A DNA stretch of 64,000 bases from Diphasiastrum complanatum (Eukaryota; Streptophyta; Lycopodiopsida; Lycopodiales; Lycopodiaceae): assembly GCA_029204225.1 (NCBI GenBank), contig CM055100.1, positions 5,097,512 to 5,161,511 on the forward strand. The letters are read 5' to 3'. A program made the position numbers and the translations under genes. Numbering within the stretch: position 1 is the first letter of the stretch; every line of letters starts with the position of its first letter. This document shows positions 30,212-64,000 of this stretch, one piece after another. A model generated the notes under the pieces. That model searched no databases. It was given only the letters and a program-made list of their open reading frames with translations, and was not told the origin of the DNA.

Positions 30212-30616
30212 AAGTGCGAAAAGTGCGAAATACAGTTCAAATATGCAGACTGTGCGAAACTTAGTTAAAAAAATGCATCAGTCCGAAAAATGCAAGGAAA
30301 ACAAAAAATACTAAAGCTTTGACACTTAGAAACTCAAGATTTCTACATAATATTTGTTAAGGAAACTATTGCACTTAAAATTGTTAGGATGTGGACCAGC
30401 GAATTCCATGCTCAGATCATCACATTTTGCATTGTATAGCAGCCTATGTTGATCTGAGTAAGTACAAAAACTTTGAGCTTTTGGATCCGTACGAAAGAAG
30501 GAAATTGTTGCATGACTCTAAATTGCAACTTTCATTAAAGAAAGTGTCGGAAACAAAGTAGACTAAGGAGAATTAAGCATTGTAACATTTTTCATTTAAT
30601 ATACAAAATATCTCTG
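30212..30616. other. No recognisable feature
   Basis: This is AT-rich sequence following the minisatellite. No protein, RNA or transposon end was recognised. Confidence 0.4.
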
Positions 30617-31274
30617 TATGTCTATTGCCTATTGGCTTGTATAAATTTGCATGCTTTTTGAAATTTGTTATAATTCGTCGATTTTGTATTATGACAAATT
30701 TGGACTCTTCTATAAAACCATTGGAAAAGTTGCAATAGATAATTGTTTGTGCTAGTCCTACCATGTTGTGTACTTTTATGAAATGTCGCTCTTGCTTGCC
30801 AATGAGATTTTTCCATTCCTTGTGATGACCATATGCTAAGACTTTCAGTATTTCTTGCAAAGAATGTCGAATGATGCTGCAATATGTGGTGCATGTCATA
30901 GAAACAATATATAAATTAATACCAAAAGTATCTAAATTGATTGCACATATTTGTCTACAGTAGTGTTACATCAAAATCTTACCATATAATGTGTTATGTG
31001 ATCTGCTCCCCATGCACTTTGTACTGCATCCACAAATTCACTGGTTGTTTTTTGTTTCCTTTGTACATCAATATTTGAAAATTGATCTTTTCTTAGGTAT
31101 TTCACCATGTTGTCTAGTTTTCTCCAAACTTCTGCTTTGAGTAGCCGAGTAGAACCTCATTCTTCGAAATCTTGAGTTGCAGCTATTATCTTTTTCCAAA
31201 CTAACTATGGAATCTTGCATTGGATTCGTTTCTAGAATAATTTGATAAAAATCTATGAGCTTTGGATCCTCCAA
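30617..31274 (-). pseudogene. Unidentified two-exon fragment, possibly transposon-derived
   Basis: Two minus-strand coding-like blocks flank a possible intron. The upstream block (about 31025-31274) reads LLKAEVWRKLDNMVKYL, then FVDAVQSAWGADHITHYM, followed by a GTAAGA donor. The downstream block (about 30622-30894) reads ILQHHSTFFARNTESLSIWS, then QGMEKSHWQARATFHKSTQH and LLQLFQWFYRR. The two blocks read as one conserved domain (AWGADHITHYM continuing to GMEKSH), but the upstream block needs a frameshift and the acceptor site is not clean. I cannot name the family. A domesticated or decayed transposase is one possibility. Confidence 0.35.
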
Positions 31275-31559
31275 TGTTCGGTTTGCATGGAATATTTCCT
31301 GATTTACCTAAAAGCTTATCGTCTTTTTTTATTTTAACATGGCCTTTATGTAAGCCTGCTTTAGACAATACATCCTCTAATATGGCTATAGCCTAATGTT
31401 ACTTTTTTGAGTCACTTTTTGAGTCTACATTAAAAATGGCATAACTTTTGATTGATATGTTAGAATGCGACACAAATTGGTGTGTTGGAAAGCGTTTGTC
31501 GAGCTCTTTCCAATGATATCTTAGATGAATCATTTTTAGCCACTTTTAAAAAGTTATGG
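31275..31559. other. No recognisable feature
   Basis: Between the unidentified fragment and the Gypsy linker fragment I see only AT-rich sequence without similarity or clear ends. Confidence 0.4.
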
Positions 31560-32450
31560 CAAGTCAAAGATATTGGTTGAAAATAGTGATCAAATACAAA
31601 AGAGATCTTGGCACAAATTCATATGAGGCCCATAGTTCAGGTTGTAACAATAGTATTGGCTCACATGTGGTGTTGCTCCTTCGACCAAAGCTATGCTGTG
31701 TTGGGCTACAGATGATGGAATTCCTTTTAAAGCTCTGTAAGACCACGCAAAGCAATCTTTATACTCCATCAATAATTTCTATAGCTTGGTGAATTGTGAG
31801 GCCATGAGTTGTGCTCCCACATGAACAATTTTGTCTTCTTCACCTAGCTCTACTAGATTCATCATTTTAGTGCGAGCTGGTCTCTCTTAGACTTGTTCTC
31901 TTTTTCCTGATTTGCATCAAGCTCCCGTTGCGCTTTTGGCAACATTATCACCACATTGTCCAAGATATAACTTTTGAAGGTTTCTAGCACATCATGGACT
32001 GGTGTCTTGCTCGTTTCTTCCTTCAAAAGGTTGATCTTAGTTCGATTCATGAGTGATAACTTGTTCATTGCTTTTGACATTCCTGAAGCTAACATCAAAG
32101 TTTGGTCTAATGACCCTTGAGCTAGTGGCTCAACAACTTTCTTCCTTCCTCATACATCAAAGATTATCGTTGCATCTTTGCCTACTATCTGGTGATTTTA
32201 TTTTAAATTTGCTACATGGTTCCAAATGTCTTCATCCACCGTGGTCCACTTGATCACCTTATTGTAGCGCTGTTTTTGTTGATTTTTCTTTGGTATAGAT
32301 GCCTTCAGTGGTGGCATCTTGGAGACTTTAGTACGTGGAGACTTTTGAGGTGGTTAAGTTGGTATTCGTTGAAGTCCATAACATGTAGGATCCATGTGGT
32401 GTAGGATCTGCTCATCTGTCAGCTCATCTCCCTCATCGTAGGAAAATGCA
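31560..32450 (-). pseudogene. Second Gypsy linker fragment
   Basis: The fragment is collinear with the protease-RT linker of the element at 15745-16653. Shared blocks are EQILHHMDPTCYGLQRIP (against EHVLNHMEPIRFG), DNVVIMLPKAQREL (against DDVVIVLPKAHRE) and EYKDCFAWSYRALKGI (against KYQDCFAWNYKDLKEI). It is a different copy of the same family, with stops, and lacks flanking protease and reverse transcriptase on this strand. Confidence 0.75.
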
Positions 32451-32451
32451 T

Positions 32452-32575
32452 GTTGCCAAAGAAATTTTTAGCATTGCCATTTGGATTAATGATTGCTCCA
32501 GCAACGTTCCAGCAAATGATGAACGATTTATTTCATCCATATTTGGAGAAGTTTTGTAATTTTGTCCATGGCCAA
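32452..32575 (+). pseudogene. Inverted Gypsy reverse-transcriptase fragment
   Basis: The plus strand encodes KKFLALPFGLMIAPATFQQM and MNDLFHPYLEKFCNFVHG, the PFGL.NAPATFQ block of Ty3/Gypsy reverse transcriptase. It ends before the catalytic YXDD. It is opposite in orientation to the Gypsy pieces on both sides, so a rearrangement or independent insertion placed it here. Confidence 0.75.
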
Positions 32576-34079
32576 TCCCAAATCCTTCCACCTATTCCGG
32601 TGCAACATCGGTACATAATATGGATCTACATGCAATTGGCGAGGGCTGGCCGCATAACTCCTGAAAGATTCTGGAGTTTTCTCAAAAATGGTAACTCTCC
32701 AAGCTGATTGCTCTCCCAATGTAGGTATTTTATCCAATTTTTTGCCGACCTCTATTTTAGATGTCTTAATCTTAAGGACCCAACCACCACGCGAGGACTC
32801 ATGAGGATGTTGCGCTAAAAAACTCTGGATCTGGTCTTCGACGCTGATTGGCCTTCTGAACAATGATTTGGTCCTTGATGAAGATGGACCCGATTGAACT
32901 GCCTGTGGAACTGGCTGTTGTTCTTCAACTTCTGGGGCTCCACCCTGGTCCATGCCCAAATCCAACCATGTATCCATTGGTGCTTTAGCTTGGTGCGGAG
33001 GGGAGAATTGCGGCATGACTGGAACTCGGATTTGAGTGGCAGCTTTTTCGTAGGCATTGATGGTTGTCTTAGCCTTTGTCAACTCAGTTGAAGATGCACC
33101 TTTGAATTTGTCAAAGCGGCCTTGGAATCCCTAAAGCGCCACTTTGTAAGTTTAAACTTTCTTGAACAAATACGCAATCTTCGTCGGAGTTACTGGATGA
33201 TCAGGTATTTGCGTCTGGAGATATGCATCACGCTCAAGGGTGGTTGCATCCAATTCACCTTGGAGACATGTGCAATCTTGTTCTGCCATCTGCAGTTGAC
33301 CATGTAGCAGCTGCACTTGTTGTTTTGCATCCTGCACGACCTTGTCAACCTGATCTTGAGCGGTTCTCAGGGCATTCTGCAGTGAGCTGACATATTCTTC
33401 CAGGCGATCAGCCAGTTGCTGTGTCATCTTCTTCTCAGCTTCGGATTGTCTTCATGCTGCTTGGCGATCTTCAACTCTCTGTCTAGCTGAATAATTTTCT
33501 AGCTGATGAGAGTATTCTCTGATCTCATATCGGAGTTTCGCTGCTTCATTTCTTTTTTTTTATCCAGCATAGACTGGATCACTTGCGTAAGGCTTGAGAC
33601 CAAACTGAGAGCATTACCAGAATCTACTGTTGTGGAGGTGGTAGTAGCAGAAGGACCTAGTGGTATTGTCCTTGGTTGGCATGGAACAGGTGCCTGAAAT
33701 TCTTCTACTTCAAAGAGGTCTTCCTCTTCATAGCCCTCAGGCACTGTGGCGTCGAACTACTTTGGTGATTTGACAGCTTGCTCGACCCGAAGTGTGGCTG
33801 GTGCGACTTCAACTTGAGGTTGTTGGGGTATTTGAAATGAATCTTCAGCACCAATAATAGTATCATGGAATGGTCGAATCCTCTTCCAGGGGATTGGAGT
33901 TCAAAGGGCGCAGGGTTCTGGGGCATTTCAAAAACTTCGGAGGCCCCAAGGGGGTCGGAATCATCGAACATATCCATGAAATACTGCGTGTTTAAGTCAA
34001 AGATGTTAGTATATGATACTAGTTGTTCGTAAGAGAGAGCTGCTCTCTTGCGGTGACACGCTGTTTGAGATCCAAACAA
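32576..34079 (-). pseudogene. Broken coiled-coil frame, probably Gypsy-associated
   Basis: Minus-strand pieces join loosely into a protein of about 480 residues. An acidic N-terminal part has YTNIFDLNTQYFMDMFDDSD (33705-34079). A Ser/Thr-rich region and charged helix follow (33499-33744), then a coiled coil with RLEEYVSSLQNALRTAQDQV (33152-33427), and a Pro/Gln-rich C-terminal part ending WVLKIKTSKIEVGKKLD and beyond (32528-33082). Frameshifts separate the pieces. No zinc knuckle or enzyme motif is present. It may be an extra frame or gag N-terminus of the Gypsy copy next to it. The function is not known. Confidence 0.4.
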
Positions 34080-36199
34080 TGCACAAGTTTTGTTGTAATT
34101 TGTAATTCAGATGATATAATTGCAAGAGTGCATTAGACGCAGTAATCTGCAATTGTTTTATGTCTAATTGATTCATTTTCTCTTCCGCCCATTATTCATG
34201 CAGTAAATCTGTAATTGTAGTCTGCTATATGCTGTAGTAGTAGAAATTAGATAATTCTTGTTTCTACATTTGAGCTTCCGCAAATTTTTCTATCATAAAG
34301 AAGATGGCAATTGGTCATTGTCACAAGACTCGCCCTTGTTTTAACACACATATAAATCAAGAATACTTTGGTTTCCTCATAAGTTATAGCATTATAGAAA
34401 AACTTAGGTCCTCCTTTGAACTAGCACATGTACGCCCTTCGTTATGCTTTTGTGAATTTTCATTCTGATAACTCCTTTGATATAATGTCATGGATCATGT
34501 GCTACATGAAATATTGAGCAAATTGCTTAGTAATAGAAGTAGATACAAACTCTCATGCAAAACTAGAAACAATGTTTTTCTTTCCTCACTTATAGCTCTA
34601 TGTAGAGGTGTTGGCCAAGGTTGCCCTTTTGTCATAAATACTTTTAGCTATTTCCAAACTCAGAAAAGTGTCCATTAAAGTAATAGAGTTAACACTTAAA
34701 ATTTCTTTCAAAACAACTCTTCATCATATGGCCCGGTTTCTTGCAAAGAAAACCAAGTTCTCTTCTCTGGTTTGGCTTTAGACCGAGATAGTTATTTTAT
34801 ATTCTTTGATACATCTCCATCTAATTCATCAAAGTATTGTAGTTTTCAAATCCATGCTTCACTTTCTTGGACTATCATTCAAAGTAGTTTGGATGATGAC
34901 TAGGAAACTAGTTATTTAAACAACCTTCAATGACGAGCATAAAATATTATCATCTGAAATTGGCTTAAAATGACAACCATGAAAGCCCTCAAGTTTTTAT
35001 TATCATCTGAAATTGGCTTAAAATGACAACCATGAAAGCCCTCAAGTTTTTGGAAAAGTCCCAAAAAATTATGAAACAAAAAATTCTCATCTGAACCGTC
35101 TTAAACGAGGATATTTAGCATCATATAGACAACCCCAAATGATGGCCACCAAAGAATGTCATTTGGTGCATCTTTAATGACAATCCCTTGCTGGCCGACA
35201 CCAACAAAAAATAATGAAGCTTTGGGCAAATTTGTGAGCATGATTAAGAAGAAAAAATTGTAAATAATGGTTGGATTTTTTTCAAGCATTATGCCATAGT
35301 TTCAAGGCAAATAAATGGTTTTAAAGATAACTAATTAGCTTGCACAAAATTAATATGGTTGGCCATGTCTTTTAAGCTAAGACAAGGGCCAAAACACTAA
35401 AAGCAAAAAAAATAAGTCAACAACCCATAAAACACAAAAAGAGGTCAAAGAGCTTAACAAAATCTAGTAGTTAAGGAGTAATTATTTCTTGTTAGATCCT
35501 CTTTGAAACCAATACTGCTTCTTGGTATTATTAACTCGTGTGATCACACAAAATCAAACGTGGGTGGGCGAGCCCCAACTCACGCACAATACATGTAATA
35601 ATAATGTTAGGTTAACACAAGATGCTTTTGTGCTCATGTAGTAAGACTCTAGCAATCTTCTTGCACTCTTGGAACGGTGAACCTCTCTTTTCCAACATGC
35701 CATTTCTTATTTCTTTGATATAGTCACCCTCAAGGTCTCTCTGACTACTCTTTTTAGTGTCTATTGAAGAATATTAACTAGGTATGAATCTACCGCATGA
35801 GACTTATCACAATCTAGAACTGTCATTGTCTATCTATGCACAATTCTTTGATGGACTAGGTCAAGAGGTTTTGGGAAATTCACCTTCACGTTTACAAATG
35901 GGAGCTGCTAATGGTATGGGACCCCAATTACATTGAAGTTGCATCAGCTTTTTTTTTTTTAACTTATCATTCGTATCATGATTCCCACAATTGCCATTAT
36001 ATCTCTGAACGCTTACATCCTTCACTAAAGCGCCTCTCCTTGAAAGTTCCCAAGGGTTTGTTTGTACCTCCCTACCCCCAAGCCCACCCTGAGAAAAGGC
36101 TTCCTCATCATGTTGTTAGCTAAACAGCTCAAAATTGGTGAATACATCATTCAGTTTGTTAATTTGACAATCACCATAATCGGGGATTTGGAAACATTT
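34080..36199. other. Intergenic stretch without genes
   Basis: About 2.1 kb lies between the transposon debris and the reductase 3' end. Apart from a perfect 53-bp tandem duplication at 34946-35051, I found no coding similarity, RNA gene or element end. Confidence 0.55.
34946..35051. repeat. Perfect 53-bp tandem duplication
   Basis: Copies at 34946-34998 and 34999-35051 are identical, starting ATTATCATCTGAAATTGG. Identity shows a recent slippage or unequal exchange, or an assembly artefact. Confidence 0.9.
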
Positions 36200-36205
36200 T
36201 TTATT
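36200..36205 (-). terminator. Candidate poly(A) signal of the reductase gene
   Basis: The minus strand has AATAAA about 450 bp after the stop codon at 36651. It is the nearest canonical signal I noticed. Plant signals are loose, so the real 3' end could be elsewhere. Confidence 0.35.
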
Positions 36206-36650
36206 CTTAATGTAATATTTTCTTCTGTAGCTATATCGTAAATTATTTCATTCAGACTATAGTATTTTCATAGTATTCATAGTTCTTAGCCTTTGTCATT
36301 ACGGAACTGAAATAACTTGCTCCTGAGACTCAGAAGAAAGGAATAAAGCGTTGAAGTATGAGGAGTCTCATATAGTTAGTCCTAAAGAGAAGGTTCAATG
36401 ACAGTCTATTCGAGTCATTGAAAATCGAGCATGCAGTGAAAATGGAAACTGATACAATTACCTCATTTCTACAAACATGATTGCAAGGTTTTCCATAAAG
36501 GCAGATAACAGTGTGAAGAGCAACGATCATAAACTGTATCTCAGACATCAGATTTATCTCTCCTTACCTAAGAAGCCACATCAATTAAAAAATGGTGAGA
36601 TTAGACTTCTTGAAATACACAATTAAGCTATCTTTAAGTTTCCAAGTAAA

Positions 36651-61900
<25,250 letters not shown>

Positions 61901-62779
61901 GCCACCGCCACGCCGACGCGGGGCTTTTATCTTATTTTATTTTTTGTTTTATTCTAATTTATCTTATTTGTATTTTATTATTTTATTATATTTTACAATT
62001 GTTTTAAAGGCCCCCCTTTCATCTTCTTCTTCTTTGTTTGAATTTTATCTCATTTTGCTAATTTTTATTTTGTTTTTTATTTAGTTTTGCTTTTGTTTTA
62101 TTTTACTCTATGTTTGATTACTTTGATACGCTTGCTCCAAGAAGAAGATTCAATTGTGCCTGGCTTTAGAAAAAGAGACAAAAGGAAGATTGATTTTTTT
62201 TTCCTTTTTTGATTACAAAAGATGATTTTTCCATTTCGTTTCGTAGAAGTCTAAATGAATGGTTATGGGACCCTGTCCGATATTCTAGTAAAGGAATAAA
62301 ATGACAAGATACAAAATTTTCTTCTTTCCTGATTTATAAAATGTCTACTTGATTTTTGATTTGGTGGGTAAGGCAAGCAATCATACACTAAAATCAACAA
62401 TGGTGGGTCCTGTTAAGTGGATCCTCATGCATGGGTTCTTGCGAGGAGTTGTACTTGTTACTCCATATATAAGGTCTCACAAGGATGAGGATCTTATCAA
62501 CAAAATATGGACAAAATCATGTTAACATGAAAAGGGGTGGGAAGCAAGCTATCCGCTACTTCAAGTTATACACATTATTACTCAAAAGAGAAATAAATGC
62601 AATTTTAACTAAAAAACTAGTCTAAGAGCAATTAGATTATGGAGCTAGACAACACCGGTAATATGTTGTAGGAAATGGACATATCTAGCAAAAGATTGTG
62701 ATCATTAGAAAGCTCGAAGCAATGAACTATTAGAAATGTAGTGATAAGCTTGGTACTTGATGGATAGTGGTAAGTAATT
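61901..62779. other. Upstream region with low-complexity AT tract
   Basis: A GC-rich patch (61888-61925) is followed by a T- and A-rich simple sequence (61926-62110). No gene or element end was recognised up to the LTR on the right. Confidence 0.5.
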
Positions 62780-64000
62780 GTTTAACATTTTTGTATTGTA
62801 ATCTTGACTTCTGAAGTCACATGGTTTAGGGCTTCTTGGAAGTTGCTTAACTCTAAACCCTCACTCATTGTATTTATCATACTTTCGGATGAATGGACTA
62901 TACAGTTGTAAAGGCAAGTTTTGAGTACTTTCTTTCTTTCTATAGTATTTTGTGCTTGTGCTTGTGCTATCATGCTACATATTCACAATGTTCAGATGAA
63001 GGATTACTAGTTTAGGTGATAAGATCTGACGTTGTCATTTTATTATTCCAATGTATCAATATTCATTCATAGCGTATGAAAGATGCAAGGGCATGGATGT
63101 AATTGATCAAACTTGTAGCAAATGTATGCAACCATTATGTGTCTACTATGATGCACAAGTGTCAGTGTGAGTGGCATGGTGGTGGTGGGGTAAAAGCCAT
63201 TCTACACATTTTCGACCTTGGTGTCTTTTTTCATGTTTTCTGATTGGATCTTATGTCTTCCCCATCCATAAGTTAGACTTATGTCTTCCAAATAATTTCC
63301 AACAGTCCTCCTTAAGGTCATGATTGGTGCCTTGGTATCTTCGTCAGGTTCAGCATGCTGAAGAACTTCTGGTGCTTGATCCTGGGAAGCGCTTTGGTGA
63401 AGTTGTCTGCGACCATTTCTGTTGTGGAGCAGTATTGAAGGATCACTTGCCCTGAGAAAACTTTCTCCCGAATGAAATGATACGGATTTCTATGTGCTTG
63501 GATTTGCCATGAAATCTAGGATTCAGTGACAGTGAAATACAGCTCAAGTTGTCACACAGAATGGTGTTAGCATTAAACTGAGTATGATATAAGTCGTGAA
63601 GTAACAATCTGATCCATATAGCTTCTTTTGAAGCTTGACATGCTGCTTAGTGAATGATAAGGGTATTTCGCTAAGTCGAGTACTTCACTATCACTCTCAG
63701 CACAAGAAAGTTTAGTCAATACTATACTTGGATCCATTGGGGTATCAATTGGTTTGCAATCAAACATATGAAACTTTTCTAAAATGCCTTTTAGATATGC
63801 CTGCTGGCTAAGATAGATCTTCTCCTGAAGTCTATTTCTAGTAATGTGAATTCCTAGCAAAGAATAAACAGCTCCTAAATCAGTCATGTCAAATTTCTTT
63901 GACAAATCACTCTTAGTAGTGTGCAGAAGAGAAGTGTCGTTAGACAAAATAAATGCATCATCTATGTAAAGAGCTATGTGAACTGACCTTTGACTTTGAA
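62780..64000 (-). mobile_element. 3' part of a Copia element, continues past the window
   Basis: The 3' LTR is about 62780-63304 (minus start TGTTGGAAATTATT), preceded by a purine-rich AAGGAGGAC tract (63305-63320), then RNase H and reverse transcriptase towards the right edge. The LTR's far end is uncertain. The start of the element lies outside the window. Confidence 0.72.
63305..64000 (-). pseudogene. Copia RT end and RNase H, broken
   Basis: From the right edge: a YIDDAFILSNDTS active-site region, KKFDMTDLGAVYSLLGIHIT and FHMFDCKPIDTPMDPS. A jump or deletion near 63650 follows, then RNase H residues ASKEAIWIRLLLHDL, CDNLSCISLSLNPRFHGKSK and HIEI, then a frameshifted end. The RNase H part with SSTEAEY is lost at the jump. 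Confidence 0.78.

Overview
This window looks like nuclear DNA of a seed plant with a large, repeat-rich genome. It is AT-rich and mostly LTR retrotransposon remains. Its one clear host gene is stretched over 25 kb by introns of 3 to 9 kb full of transposon debris. A gymnosperm is a reasonable guess from the intron sizes, but nothing here fixes the species. No rRNA, tRNA, CRISPR or bacterial-type feature was seen.

The host gene lies on the minus strand from 61577 (start codon) to 36651 (stop). It encodes a monodehydroascorbate reductase of the peroxisomal-membrane class. I rebuilt seven coding exons by eye: 61458-61577, 55828-55879, 50313-50393, 49866-49984, 46588-46807, 37474-37592 and 36651-37382. 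All six introns are GT-AG, the phases agree, and the total is 1443 nt (480 residues plus stop). Exon 2 is a 52-nt micro-exon isolated between two introns of about 5.5 kb. The 8995-bp fifth intron holds a broken Copia element, a deleted hAT transposase gene and a Copia gag relic. Introns 1 and 2 hold two short related elements with inverted-repeat ends.

Left part, 1-14800: Copia gag-protease debris (1194-2290, minus); the 5' end of a Ty3/Gypsy element (LTR about 2581-3348, primer site 3350, word-repeat leader, broken gag to about 5997, plus); a fragment of Copia leader (5998-6420, minus); a plus-strand Copia-derived element with LTR, primer site and one uninterrupted 666-codon gag-protease frame lacking integrase and reverse transcriptase (6421-9669); and a broken minus-strand Copia (9851-14788).

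Centre, 14803-28358: a three-deep nest, all in minus orientation. A decayed Ty3/Gypsy element is split inside its gag zinc-finger region by a non-autonomous LTR element (18340-27623, 5-bp duplication ATTTG). That element is split by a young, nearly intact Copia element (20121-26552, duplication TCAAA) carrying a 1345-residue polyprotein. From 28359 to 34079 there are further Copia, Gypsy and unidentified fragments, then about 2 kb of quiet sequence before the 3' end of the reductase gene. The right edge (62780-64000) is the 3' end of another minus-strand Copia element.

I found no new multi-gene system. The points most worth a second look are: the Copia derivative that keeps gag-protease but lost its pre-integrase zinc ligands and gained an unfamiliar tail; the non-autonomous LTR element in the nest; a CACACGTGTG/CACATGTG palindrome shared by unrelated LTRs; and the intronic inverted-repeat elements whose terminal words change together.
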